Below, piece by piece: positions 7,974-16,604 of a stretch of DNA of 58,013 nucleotides. The stretch is from Deltaproteobacteria bacterium UBA4427 (lineage in GTDB: Bacteria; Myxococcota_A; UBA9160; UBA4427). The stretch's first letter is position 1; every line of letters begins with the position of its first letter. The notes under the pieces were generated by a model. It made no database searches. It was not told the DNA's origin and worked only from the letters and a program-made list of their open reading frames with translations. The translations under genes and the position numbers were made by a program. The stretch is taken from positions 1 through 58,013 of the forward strand of contig DGPZ01000207.1 in the NCBI GenBank assembly GCA_002390675.1, in the 5' to 3' direction.

Positions 7974-8525
7974 ATGCACTCTCGGACCTGGCGGATCCCC
8001 GCCATCATATGCCTCATCACGCTCACTTGGAATTTAGGATGCCAGACCCCTTACGCGCGTCACGACCCCACCGGTGAGTTTTTCCCAGCCGTACAGGGGA
8101 CCTCGCTCGAAGGTGAGACCGTTTCCATTCCCTCGGCATGGGCCGGCGAGCAGGTCCTGCTTCTGGTGGGCTTCGAACAAAACACACAATTTGATCTCGA
8201 TCGCTGGGCGCTCGCCCTAATACAGAGCGGCCTACGTGTGCGCGCCGTCGAAATCCCGACCATACGAGGCTTGGTCCCCAGTCTCATTTCGGACCGAATC
8301 GACGCGGGTATGCGCCGAGGGATCCCGGAAGAGGCTTGGGCTTCAGTCATCACCGTCTATCGCGACGCCGACGCGATCGCACGGTTCACGGGAAATACAA
8401 ACCCCCTGCCCGGCCGTATTCTTTTGATCGACGCAGAAGGGCGAGTGATCTTCTTCCACGACCGAGGATTTTCGACGAACGCTCTTTCCAATCTCGCTGA
8501 AGCCGGCGGGCTAACACTAAACTAA
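7974..8525 (+). CDS. Lipoprotein with thioredoxin-like fold, ATP10-like
   Basis: A 183-residue protein with a lipoprotein signal: hydrophobic stretch, then LGC with Cys23 as the lipidation site. The body resembles thioredoxin-like proteins of the mitochondrial ATP10 type: a GTSLEGETVSIP lead strand, VLLLVGFEQN after it, then a RRGIPEEAW block. There is no CxxC pair, so disulfide chemistry is not expected. AAGGGA lies upstream of the ATG at suitable distance. Role unknown; an envelope assembly or chaperone role is a guess from the fold. It converges on the minus-strand gene at 8574. Confidence 0.75.
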   Translation: MHSRTWRIPAIICLITLTWNLGCQTPYARHDPTGEFFPAVQGTSLEGETVSIPSAWAGEQVLLLVGFEQNTQFDLDRWALALIQSGLRVRAVEIPTIRGLVPSLISDRIDAGMRRGIPEEAWASVITVYRDADAIARFTGNTNPLPGRILLIDAEGRVIFFHDRGFSTNALSNLAEAGGLTLN

Positions 8526-8573
8526 CTCCTTTCTTCCCACCGCCGGCCCCGCTGAAACGGCGTCCTGCGCCCC

Positions 8574-9011
8574 TCATGCGTCCGTCGGCCACTCCGCCTC
8601 AGCGTTCAGGATGCCGTCGAGCCAGTCCCTCAGTCCCCTATCCAGTTCCTCCGCGTAAAGCATGCAGTACATCCGCCCTTCACCCTCGCCTGAACCCGCG
8701 AGGCCCGTACCCGGCGGATAGACCCACTCGACCCGCGACCGCGCTCCGGGTGCAAGCCTTCGGGACGAGATCTCGACTGCTCCATCCATCAGAACCCTCG
8801 ACTGCCAGACACGGTCAGAGGAGCCCGGTCGAAGAAACATCGTCGCCTCGAGCGCCCTTCCCTCGCCTCCCAATACCTGGGAGACCGCCAGACACTCCTC
8901 AACTCTTCGTGCCCAGTTCTCTTCTAGCGGCAGATCATCAGTCGCTTTACCGCAAACCTTCCACCGCTCTGCAGCGATCTTCTCCTCCTCGGAGATTCCA
9001 TTTTTCCGCAT
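8574..9011 (-). CDS. Hypothetical protein
   Basis: A 145-residue acidic protein (many Glu, with Trp-rich WRK/WARRVEECL segments) that I do not recognise. It is preferred over the almost coextensive plus-strand frame because that one translates to a Pro/Ser/Arg-rich, low-complexity product, while this one has normal composition and an AGAGAGG site about 9 bp before its ATG. It has no signal peptide or membrane segment, so it is probably cytoplasmic. Confidence 0.55.
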   Translation of the reverse strand: MRKNGISEEEKIAAERWKVCGKATDDLPLEENWARRVEECLAVSQVLGGEGRALEATMFLRPGSSDRVWQSRVLMDGAVEISSRRLAPGARSRVEWVYPPGTGLAGSGEGEGRMYCMLYAEELDRGLRDWLDGILNAEAEWPTDA

Positions 9012-9111
9012 CGGGACACACCTCTCTTCTTTAACCCCGCACCGATCTCTCGGGGCGAGTTATTTAGATTGAGAGGCCCCCGAACGAGGGCGGATAGCAG
9101 CGGATGAGGAC

Positions 9112-9170
9112 TAGGGAATCGTGCGCATTGTTAAGCAGGCAGTTACCGAAACCCCGTCATCGGTTCCCTA
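9112..9170. repeat. Inverted repeat in a gene-free stretch
   Basis: TAGGGAATCG (9112-9121) pairs with CGGTTCCCTA (9161-9170) over 10 bp with one G-U pair, enclosing about 39 bases. It lies in the 360-bp gap between two minus-strand genes and may be a transcript-end structure of the RTX gene. There is no U-tract on the minus strand. I see nothing else in 9012-9371. Confidence 0.35.
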
Positions 9171-9371
9171 AAATATCGGCGAATTTTGACCCCGAGTCTC
9201 CTGTCGCAAGCCGTGAACGAAGATCTCCAAACAAACGCCTAGGCCCGGGCGGCTCAGGTGCCCAACGTTCCTTCACTTAGGTGCTCGGAGGACTTACTGA
9301 AAACGCCGCAACATCACCGCGCACGCCTGTCGAGTCGCCCCGGAGAGCTCTTACCGATTTGACTGGCCTCC

Positions 9372-9962
9372 CTAGAAGCGCAGCTCTAACCCAAATTTGA
9401 CGGCACCCGTCCCCGCAAGCGCCCGTACTGACAAATCGCTTCGCGCGAGATCCGCGACGGGATACCAGACTTCGAGGGATTGGGGCCGAACGGTGAGGAT
9501 CCCATCCCGAAGCCCGATCCGGTTCGAAAGGGCCCGAGTCTCATCTTCCTGGAATCCGGACAATACGATTTGATCTCCTTCCTCAGGACGGAAATCGATG
9601 ATCCGATCGAGGCCGTCAAACGCCGAATCCCGCGTAAATACGAACTGATCAGCCCCGGGGCCGCCGCTCAGCGTGTCCCGCCCTGCGCCCCCCACGAGGA
9701 TATCATCGCCCTCTCCTCCCTCGAGGCGATCGTCCCCAGCATTCCCCACAAGCCGATCGTTGCCCGAGCGGCCTCGGAGCACGTCGTTTCCCAATCCACC
9801 CGTGATCATGTCGTCCCCCGCACTTGCGATCAATGAGCCCTGAGACACACCTTCTTCCGTCTTCGCGATGTCCAATTGTGAGCTCGATCGAGCGCATCCA
9901 CAGAGCGCGAAGGTCATCATCAGCAAGGGAATGATCCTGAGGAGAAATCCGCAACATCCCAT
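9372..9962 (-). CDS. Lipoprotein with RTX calcium-binding repeats
   Basis: A 196-residue protein. Residues 1-23 are a lipoprotein signal ending in LCGC. Residues ~48-105 hold about six RTX nonapeptides, for example GGLGNDVLRG and GGEGDDILVG, which bind Ca2+ in a parallel beta-roll. After GGPGADQFVF comes a serralysin-C-terminal-like segment (FDGLDRIIDFRPEEGDQIVL). RTX proteins are normally sent out by type I secretion; a lipidated N-terminus is unusual and implies anchoring in the envelope. The chain ends in FGLELRF, a terminal Phe as in outer-membrane strands. No type I secretion genes are nearby. Confidence 0.85.
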   Translation of the reverse strand: MGCCGFLLRIIPLLMMTFALCGCARSSSQLDIAKTEEGVSQGSLIASAGDDMITGGLGNDVLRGRSGNDRLVGNAGDDRLEGGEGDDILVGGAGRDTLSGGPGADQFVFTRDSAFDGLDRIIDFRPEEGDQIVLSGFQEDETRALSNRIGLRDGILTVRPQSLEVWYPVADLARSDLSVRALAGTGAVKFGLELRF

Positions 9963-10254
9963 CGTCAGCGTCCTTTCGCTAGAAACAGAGCGTGGAGCCC
10001 CGCGCGACCCGATAAGGGTCGGCCTATGCGTCTGTGGCTTCGCCCCCTGACCCGATCTTTATTGTGAGTCCCTCGAGACAATATCACGTCCGGCTCTCGA
10101 CGAACCGCCTCGCCCAGACCGTGTAGTATCCAAGAACTCCACTGTTGCGAAATATGGAATATCAAATTTCTCAGTTCCCCCTTCGGCACATATTTTATGT
10201 GCCAGTGACTAGGCGCACCTCTCCCGTGCCGCTCACACCCAAAAGGAAATGTAG

Positions 10255-10839
10255 ATGCTATTCGCAGACAAAAAATCAAATCTTTTCCTCACACTCTCAC
10301 TGATTGCGGCCATCTTCTGTACTGCGGCCTCCGCACAAGCCGACGGCGACTCGAAAAAGTCGATGACCGGGATCTGGTTTACCGCCAGCCCCGCGAGCTG
10401 GATCGTTCAGACCGAATTAGGCGCATATTCCGGGGCGACCAGCATGCGTTGGGAACTTGAAGAAGATGCAAACGGGATGATCAGCGGATTCAACATCTGG
10501 TACTCGCCCAGCGTCTCAGGGGGGCCTGGAACCCGCGGTGCTATGTGCATGGTCGGCGCTCGCGACGGCTCGCGTGTGGTGATCACCGAGTCGTCAGTCC
10601 AGGATCGCCTGCTCCCGACCTTCGAGTTCACCTGCACCCACCGCAAGGGCCGCCGTGCGCGATGTCTCGGTGCCGGCTTTTCAGACCAGCCGCCGGTCGC
10701 CCTCCGAGGTGGTATGACCCGCGTGAAGGACCCGGCGGAGCGTGACACCAATCTCCCGGGCTGGGTGATTGGCGAAGTGCGCGATTTTTGCAGTGGGTTG
10801 AGCCCACTCATACCGACGGTCGTCGAGCCTTATAACTAG
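10255..10839 (+). CDS. Exported hypothetical protein
   Basis: A 194-residue protein with a standard signal peptide: KK near the start, a hydrophobic core and a likely Sec cleavage after ASAQA (residue ~29). The mature part starts with MTGIWFTASPASW and carries four Cys that could form disulfides. I do not recognise the family; the opening faintly recalls small beta-barrel domains that begin with a GxW motif. AAGGAAA lies upstream of the ATG. A strong hairpin follows 40 bp after the stop. Confidence 0.7.
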   Translation: MLFADKKSNLFLTLSLIAAIFCTAASAQADGDSKKSMTGIWFTASPASWIVQTELGAYSGATSMRWELEEDANGMISGFNIWYSPSVSGGPGTRGAMCMVGARDGSRVVITESSVQDRLLPTFEFTCTHRKGRRARCLGAGFSDQPPVALRGGMTRVKDPAERDTNLPGWVIGEVRDFCSGLSPLIPTVVEPYN

Positions 10840-10878
10840 CCTCGGCCAGGATAATCGTCTGACAATTCGTAGCCCGAA

Positions 10879-10918
10879 GACGGGCGGACTAGGTCTTTGA
10901 CCGCTGAGTCTGCCCGTC
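10879..10918. terminator. Composite hairpin between convergent genes
   Basis: A 12-bp stem (GACGGGCGGACT with AGTCTGCCCGTC, one G-U pair) encloses a second small hairpin GGTC-TTT-GACC. It sits between the stop of the exported-protein gene (10839) and the end of the minus-strand PilY2-like gene (11144), so it could end transcripts from both sides. No U-tract follows. A second perfect hairpin, CTGTCC-AGCC-GGACAG, lies at 11056-11071. Confidence 0.5.
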
Positions 10919-11143
10919 CGCATGGGCAGCGACTGGCATCTCCATCAGCGACTTCAGGGGATAGGAAAAACAAGCGGGCTTTTTCGCACCACCGATATTA
11001 GGCGCTCTGACAAATAGGCTCCGGTGGGGCTACTCGGCCCCTTCCAGCGTCGGTTCTGTCCAGCCGGACAGGAGCGATCATTTGTTCTAAGTGCGGCCGG
11101 GTGGACCTATTTTGCCAACTAGCTGCTCACGTGGCCACAGGTC

Positions 11144-11518
11144 TCAGAACTCCTCGAAGTCGACCTTGAGCTGCAGAATTTCATCGGGGCCGCCCGTAGG
11201 CGATCGTCGCGTCGTCATCTCGCAAACGAGCGAAACCTCAGAGCTCGCTCCAGTACTCCTGAACTGATAGTGAAGCTCACTCAAGGTAACCGGTCGGCCG
11301 TTCTCCCCAAGCAGGGTCGCGCTTGTGCGGGCGGCGTAGGGCTCTCCGTCGACGATGATCAGTCGGCCTGAGACGTCAACGTCATCAATGTATCCGCTGA
11401 CGTCTTTTGCGGTCGCAACACTCGCCGTGATCGCGAGTAACAGGAATGCTGACCCAATGATCCTAGAAAGAAATTCGTTTTTGCTGGTCGGTCCGTGGAA
11501 GAGCTCTGAACGATTCAC
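11144..11518 (-). CDS. Small periplasmic protein, PilY2-like
   Basis: A 124-residue protein with an N-terminal signal (FLSRIIGSAFLLLAITASVATA) and a mature part starting KDVSGYIDDVDVSGRLIIVDGEPYAA. Small proteins with this opening directly downstream of pilY1 are called PilY2 in some pilus loci; assignment here rests on size, signal and position. I place the start at the GTG at 11518, preceded by GAGAGAG, rather than the TTG at 11554 that overlaps the pilY1 stop; a TTG start would add 12 polar residues before the signal. It is the second gene of a two-gene unit with pilY1. Confidence 0.55.
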   Translation of the reverse strand: MNRSELFHGPTSKNEFLSRIIGSAFLLLAITASVATAKDVSGYIDDVDVSGRLIIVDGEPYAARTSATLLGENGRPVTLSELHYQFRSTGASSEVSLVCEMTTRRSPTGGPDEILQLKVDFEEF

Positions 11519-11550
11519 TTTGTCTCTCTCGTCGAGTAGTGGGGGCTGGA

Positions 11551-14500
11551 TCAATTGAGTTCACGCCAGTAGAGCGTACCGTGCTCGGACTTTGAGGTGC
11601 CGCTGTCGATGTTAATCAACTCACCATCCTGCTTACTAATGATAAGACGATTGGATCCATCGCCAGGAGCGATCGATAGACGCGCATCGGTGGGGACTCC
11701 CTCACCGATGTCGAGTGCCCGCTGGGTCCCTGCGATCGGACTCAAGCCGCTAGGCGGGCCAAAGAAGCCTTGGCCACACTTCGCGAGGAACCCATAAAGG
11801 AGTGAGTCGCCCGAAGGGTCGCAGACGTTGGAGATGTCCGGTTGAAACGTTGAGGAAAAGAAGAATGAGTTGAACACCTCAGTGTTCGTTACGAATTTCT
11901 GCCCGTCGCCCCCAAGAGAAAAGAAGAGACCTTCCGGCTGAACACCGGGACACTCATCCTCAAGCAGGGTGACATCGGTCAAGTCGCCGGTCGGGTACGC
12001 TTGTCCATCAATCGTGGAAGGCAATCCTGAGTCCCAGATGTCGCGATCCTTCAAGATGTAGAAGCGGTTGGCCAACACGCATCCATCCCTCGTCGTGCTG
12101 CAGTTCATATTGGCTCGCTCGCCCGAGCCTAACCCGATGTAGAGGATGCCATTCACGATCGTCGCGGCAGGAGAAAAGAAGAAGCTTCGTGCTCTTGCCG
12201 CGGTGGCCGCGGTCGGGTCCGCGTCGAAGAATTTCCGGAAGGGCCAGTTATCCTGATGGAGCTGCGCATCCGTCGGATCTGCTGTGCCGCTGGCACGAAT
12301 CACCCATTTCCAGACATTTCCGCCCAAGTCACCCACATAGATCACATCCGCGAAACCATCTTGGTCGTAGTCGAGAACGGCGGGCCGCGACGCAATCGAG
12401 TAGAGCATGTCGTTGACAGCGCCCGTCGTAGAACCGTAGCGACGAACTGCGATCGGACGACCGGTCTCGACGTCAAGAATCATGATGCCGCGTCCCTTAA
12501 CGCTTGTGACGTCGTAGTTGCCGACGTTATTCGGGTCGCTCGTGGGGTCGTAACCAAAGCCCATGATCGCCACCCATTTTTCCTCGATGTCTCCATTGCT
12601 GCGGGCGAGGCGAATACGTGTAATCACTGGGTCCGACCAAGTCTGTGCGATTCGCGTTCTCCAAAACGAGTCGCCCTCGATCGGGAATTCCCACATATAG
12701 CTCGGATAGCTAGCATCAGACGGATCAGTGATGTCGAGCGCATAGTAGTTCTGGCCGCCCTCGCGCAATCCCGCGATGAGCACAGTCTTCCATTCGCTCG
12801 CAAGTTTGTCGTTGGTGGCGTCATTGTCGCTATCGATCCAGACGTCAGAGGCAGACGGAGCGCCGTCGACGGTAATTGGATGAAGTGTCGACGATTCTTT
12901 TGCAAGATCCTTTACACGAGTTCGCGCACTCCATGGCATAAATGCAAATTTCTCAATGCCCGTGCCATCGGTGTAGCTGGAAGTGAGGGCATTCCAGGTA
13001 CCGGCACTAAATCCGTGGAGGAATCCGTCGTTAGCGCCGGCAAAGATCACGCGTTCTCGATGCATCACGGCGGGCAGTACAGAGAATGCGGCGTAGGATG
13101 TCTCGGGAATGAAAGCCGAGGAGGGCCCGACTACCACGGGATTGGAGTGAAAAATGTCGCCGAGTTGGTCTTTGACAGTATTGCCACCAGAAACGACAGT
13201 TCGCGGGACGCAGCCCGCGTAATCGTCGCTTCCGGAGAGCAGCATGCCGGTACCCCATTCGCAGCCCGCTATGTAACCGACGAGGGCTTCGTCGAGATCT
13301 GTTGTCAGGCTCACGTTCGGGGAAAGTGGGAACTCGGTAGTGAAGGAAGTTGTTAGGTCTAGCTCAGCCATAGTCCGAGTGTGGTCCCAGCCCTCCATCA
13401 CCTGGTCGCCGGATCCGTTCACCACGGAAACCAGGAGTTTCCTCTGATTCGGGTTCACCATCGCCGTTGCCGCGTTCCAGAAAGGCGGTGCTGCAGTTTC
13501 GCTCTTGAACGTGCCCCCTGTACAGACCAAGGGGTCGACGAGGTTCTCGAGAGCACAGGCGCCATTGGCGTCTTGGATCTCACCGTCGACGGTGATCTTG
13601 TATGCACGGAGATAGCCCGGCCAGAAGGATCGATCGGCACTGGGTTGGAAGGCGGACGTGTAGATGTAGCCACCCTGGGAGGTGCGTGCGGCGGGAACCG
13701 TCGCCGCGCTGAAGCCCTGGGACTTAGAGATGATGTCCTGAACTGATGCGACGAGTGCCTCTGTCAAGACGTCCGCCTGATTGCCCGTGAAGAACAGGCC
13801 GTTTCCGTTTTCCGCGGTCTTCCGGAGCAGGTCGTTCGTTTTGTCCTTAGTCGTAAATCCGACCGTATAGACGTCAATCAAATTTTGAGTATCCGGATAG
13901 TCCGGCCGAAAGTCGTTTTCCTGCATGAAGTACGCGACGTCGTCGAGGTAACCGGACTGGTTATTGCCCCAGGTGCCGCCACCCGGTTCATCAGGCGCGT
14001 CGGCATCGCCGGGCGCGTCCGTGAAGTAGTCGCCGATCAGATCTTCGAACTCATCGAATCCGCGACCGCGAGTTGAGCCCTCGTCATCGAAATCATCGTC
14101 GAAGGGCGCTCCATCCGTCACGAGGATGACGAAGTTCTTCTGACACTCGGCGATTACGGGTGAGGGCGGCGCCTCTGAGCCCGCGACTAGTCCGCCGTCG
14201 GTTTCGTTGTATCGGTATTTCGGGAACTTAGTCGAGCCGTCCGCTCCGAAGGGGATATCCGCGTTCGTGCGCGACATGAAGTACGTGTAGATCTTGAACA
14301 TCGACTCGGCCAGCGGCGTGAGCGTGTCGGACTGGACCGAGCGAATCGAATTCTCGAGTGCCGAGCGATTATTACTGTACTCGTCGACCGGGACCTTCAT
14401 AAAGCCCCCGTGGTCTTCTGGGTCGAAGATGCCGAGGCCGAAACGGATCCGGTCTTCGGCAAGGGTGCACGAGGGTGTGTAGGCCGGGCAGTCTGTGTTC

Positions 14501-15285
14501 GTTCGGTACACAACGTCCGCGATAATATTTCGGGCCGCGGTCATGCGAGTTACCTGGTAGGTACCGAAGGTGTCGCCACTGATGTATTCGCGATCATTGT
14601 AGCTGTTGTCGATCTCGTTAAGGATTTGCGCACCAGTCAGTTGAAATCCAGCGGGGCCGACTAACGTGGTACTCGCGGTGTCTAGGCTGTAGAGCCACGC
14701 AAAATATTTGCCGTTAATCCGTGTGGTATCACCGAACGCTTCAGTCTCGCCGTCGTTCCAGATTTTTCGAGTTCGGCCACAAAATGTTCGCTCGATGTAG
14801 TTAGTCGAGGGGTGGTCGTCAGGGTTGGGGCTCAGAACGAAATCTGCGTGGGCAGCACGTGCCGAAGTCGGGATGACTTTACAATTTCCGTATCGAGCCC
14901 GATTATTATTGCACTGGACGTAGAGCTCGTCGCCGTTCTCGTCCTGAATGTTGCCTCTAAAACGCCCGTTGGAATTGGCGCCGGAAAGAATTGTTGCCGA
15001 CGGACCGGGCAACGCGAAGGGGTCGCACGTGTAGAACGAAGCAGGGATGTTGCCCTCGTCGTAGGCCGTGTGATAGATCGGATTGTCCATCGAGTTCGAG
15101 TTGTCCACGAAGAGCACGACGTTAGGCGGCGTCTGTGTCTGGAACACGTCCTCGTCGAGAGACTGTGCCGATACATGACCTGCTGTATAGACGATCATGA
15201 GTGCCAGGCTCGCGGCGAGAGATCTCGAAAATTCGAGAGCGGGATCGACCTGGCTTTGTGTGGAACGGTTGTGACTCGTCATCAT
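11551..15285 (-). CDS. pilY1: Type IV pilus tip/biogenesis protein PilY1
   Basis: A 1244-residue exported protein. The signal peptide cleaves near A40 (HVSA-QS). A von Willebrand A domain begins at ~54 with MIDAS motif DNSNS (D61, S63, S65) and a later LVTDGAP strand. The C-terminal half is the PilY1 beta-propeller, including the calcium site DYDQDGFAD. PilY1 sits at the pilus tip, primes pilus assembly and acts in adhesion and surface sensing. I start at the double ATG at 15285-15280 because the ~106 codons upstream read as non-protein and precede the signal peptide. The minor pilin genes usually found beside pilY1 (fimT, pilVWX) are absent. Confidence 0.93.
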   Translation of the reverse strand: MMTSHNRSTQSQVDPALEFSRSLAASLALMIVYTAGHVSAQSLDEDVFQTQTPPNVVLFVDNSNSMDNPIYHTAYDEGNIPASFYTCDPFALPGPSATILSGANSNGRFRGNIQDENGDELYVQCNNNRARYGNCKVIPTSARAAHADFVLSPNPDDHPSTNYIERTFCGRTRKIWNDGETEAFGDTTRINGKYFAWLYSLDTASTTLVGPAGFQLTGAQILNEIDNSYNDREYISGDTFGTYQVTRMTAARNIIADVVYRTNTDCPAYTPSCTLAEDRIRFGLGIFDPEDHGGFMKVPVDEYSNNRSALENSIRSVQSDTLTPLAESMFKIYTYFMSRTNADIPFGADGSTKFPKYRYNETDGGLVAGSEAPPSPVIAECQKNFVILVTDGAPFDDDFDDEGSTRGRGFDEFEDLIGDYFTDAPGDADAPDEPGGGTWGNNQSGYLDDVAYFMQENDFRPDYPDTQNLIDVYTVGFTTKDKTNDLLRKTAENGNGLFFTGNQADVLTEALVASVQDIISKSQGFSAATVPAARTSQGGYIYTSAFQPSADRSFWPGYLRAYKITVDGEIQDANGACALENLVDPLVCTGGTFKSETAAPPFWNAATAMVNPNQRKLLVSVVNGSGDQVMEGWDHTRTMAELDLTTSFTTEFPLSPNVSLTTDLDEALVGYIAGCEWGTGMLLSGSDDYAGCVPRTVVSGGNTVKDQLGDIFHSNPVVVGPSSAFIPETSYAAFSVLPAVMHRERVIFAGANDGFLHGFSAGTWNALTSSYTDGTGIEKFAFMPWSARTRVKDLAKESSTLHPITVDGAPSASDVWIDSDNDATNDKLASEWKTVLIAGLREGGQNYYALDITDPSDASYPSYMWEFPIEGDSFWRTRIAQTWSDPVITRIRLARSNGDIEEKWVAIMGFGYDPTSDPNNVGNYDVTSVKGRGIMILDVETGRPIAVRRYGSTTGAVNDMLYSIASRPAVLDYDQDGFADVIYVGDLGGNVWKWVIRASGTADPTDAQLHQDNWPFRKFFDADPTAATAARARSFFFSPAATIVNGILYIGLGSGERANMNCSTTRDGCVLANRFYILKDRDIWDSGLPSTIDGQAYPTGDLTDVTLLEDECPGVQPEGLFFSLGGDGQKFVTNTEVFNSFFFSSTFQPDISNVCDPSGDSLLYGFLAKCGQGFFGPPSGLSPIAGTQRALDIGEGVPTDARLSIAPGDGSNRLIISKQDGELINIDSGTSKSEHGTLYWRELN

Positions 15286-15770
15286 TTTGCGTCTCGCCCA
15301 TTTTTTTGGTGTCGGATCTATCGCTCCGGGAAGCCGAAGCTGAGCAGAGGCGGAAGACCAGCTGCAATTACCCAGCCAATCGACACAAAACATTGAGTAA
15401 GATTTCGGGATCTCAAGCTGAAAACTTGAGGCGGGTGCCCCGGAGGGCGTGAGGGGTCTAAGACAAGGCCGAGGTCGACGGCCGAGGGCAGATCGAGTGC
15501 CGACTTCTCGCGCAGCAACTCCGCGGGCCCTCCTGTCGGTTTGCCGAGCGGCAGAGCGGGGCGGAGGGTAGGCGGCATGACGAACACCGGGCGTCGAGTT
15601 CATGCGTCCGTCGAGACGGGACCGAATTCGATCAATTCAGGTCGAAGAACCGGAGAAGCGGGCGGCCTAACGACCCCGGCGCCGCGCTCGAGAAGGTCAT
15701 CAAGACTCACCGCCGTCAAGAAAAGCCTCAACGCGACGAGTCCATCAGAACGATCAAAAACACAAAAAAA
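15286..15770. other. Gap between pilY1 and ssrA
   Basis: About 485 bp containing the upstream region of pilY1. A frame in phase with pilY1 stays open but gives an Arg/Pro-rich translation with no signal. A small perfect hairpin CTCAAG-7 nt-CTTGAG lies at 15412-15430. I looked for a c-di-GMP riboswitch, known before some pilus genes in deltaproteobacteria, and did not find its conserved core. Confidence 0.35.
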
Positions 15771-16136
15771 TGGTGGAGGCGGTGGGAATCGAACCCACGT
15801 CCGAATTGCGTCCTCCGGACGCGTCTACGTGTGTAGTCTTCGCTTAATTTCGGAAATGCCAGGCGCGATGACAAGCCAAGCGTTTCCTAGCTCGACATGA
15901 TCTCGCTCCCGGATACGGCCGAGCAGCGCTCGGGAGCCAGTCCTCGTATTGCTACCGCGACCCATTAGAGGACGTCATGGACGGTAGTCGCTAGTTCCTA
16001 AGGATTAGTTAGGCAGCGAGAGCGTAGTTATCATCGGCAGATATAATACCAATAATGTGCAGGTGATTAACGAGGTGACTACATCCTCGACACGCAACGC
16101 CCGACATCAACAACCCGTCGAAGCCAGATCACCCCC
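15771..16136 (-). ncRNA. ssrA: Transfer-messenger RNA (tmRNA)
   Basis: A one-piece tmRNA of 366 nt. Its 5' end starts GGGGGTGATCTGGCTTCGAC, the usual tmRNA opening. Its 3' end carries a T-arm with GGTTCGATTCC and finishes in an encoded CCA. The 7-bp acceptor stem GGGGGUG/CGCCUCC forms fully, with G-U pairs. The tag frame lies at 16038-16009 and reads ADDNYALAA then TAA; the resume codon is probably GCC at 16038-16036, though the Ser codon before it cannot be ruled out. tmRNA rescues stalled ribosomes together with SmpB, encoded 8 kb away on the same strand. Confidence 0.97.
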
Positions 16137-16294
16137 ACCGGGGTATTTCGATTGACGAGGATACAGGTGATCCGCTCGCGATCCAAGCGAGGCGCCCTGC
16201 CCCAAGCAAAATTGAGACCGCCACCCGCCAGCAGGACTCTCCAGAATCACGTTGATTGGTCCCTAGGGTCCTTGCAGACGCGCCCCAACGCCAC

Positions 16295-16597
16295 TCAAGG
16301 CGCCCTCATGACCATCGAAGAACTCACCCCGAGCGCAGATGATGCGTCCGCATACGCTTGGCCTTCGTGAGCAAGCTGACTCCCTAGCGCGAGCACATGC
16401 ACGCTCGATGCGCAGAGTCGCCCCGAGATCGAAGCTTCCGCCGCTTTCTCGTCGGTATGGAAAAGCGTGGTGTCGAACTCAAACGCGAAGCGTTTGATCT
16501 CCTCCGCGGTCACAACGCGGCCCTCTCCATGGCTTCGGGTGCCGCCTATTTCGATGCCTGCGTAGTATTCTCGTTCGCCGCTCAGCCGCCTGGGTTT
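16295..16597 (-). pseudogene. Broken MaoC-like acyl dehydratase
   Basis: Reading the minus strand from a stop at 16600, about 100 residues match the MaoC/hot-dog family: EYYAGIEIGGTRSH, then VVTAEEIKRFAFEFDTT, then FHTDEKAAEASISGRL with the Asp-His pair expected for hydratases. A normal member has ~150 residues and continues into a GxDELRFxxPVxxGD segment. Here the frame decays after ALGV and stops at 16295, and I cannot find the missing half in other frames. No ATG is in frame at the 5' end; only an internal GTG at 16513 exists. An ATG at ~16607 is out of frame by one. I read this as a truncated remnant. Confidence 0.55.
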
Positions 16598-16604
16598 TTA
16601 TTCA

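Noticed and set aside
8576..9034. 152-codon plus-strand frame
   Set aside because: Pro/Ser/Arg-rich shadow of the minus-strand gene at 8574-9011.
12256..13356. A 366-codon plus-strand frame antisense to pilY1
   Set aside because: It lies fully inside the well-supported pilY1 propeller domain, has no known motif, and mirrors codon bias of the sense gene.
15286..15420. Possible c-di-GMP riboswitch before pilY1
   Set aside because: An ACGCAAA-like string occurs near the start but the other conserved elements of the GEMM core are absent.
15286..15603. 106-residue extension of PilY1
   Set aside because: It would place the signal peptide internally and has Arg/Pro-rich, non-protein-like composition.
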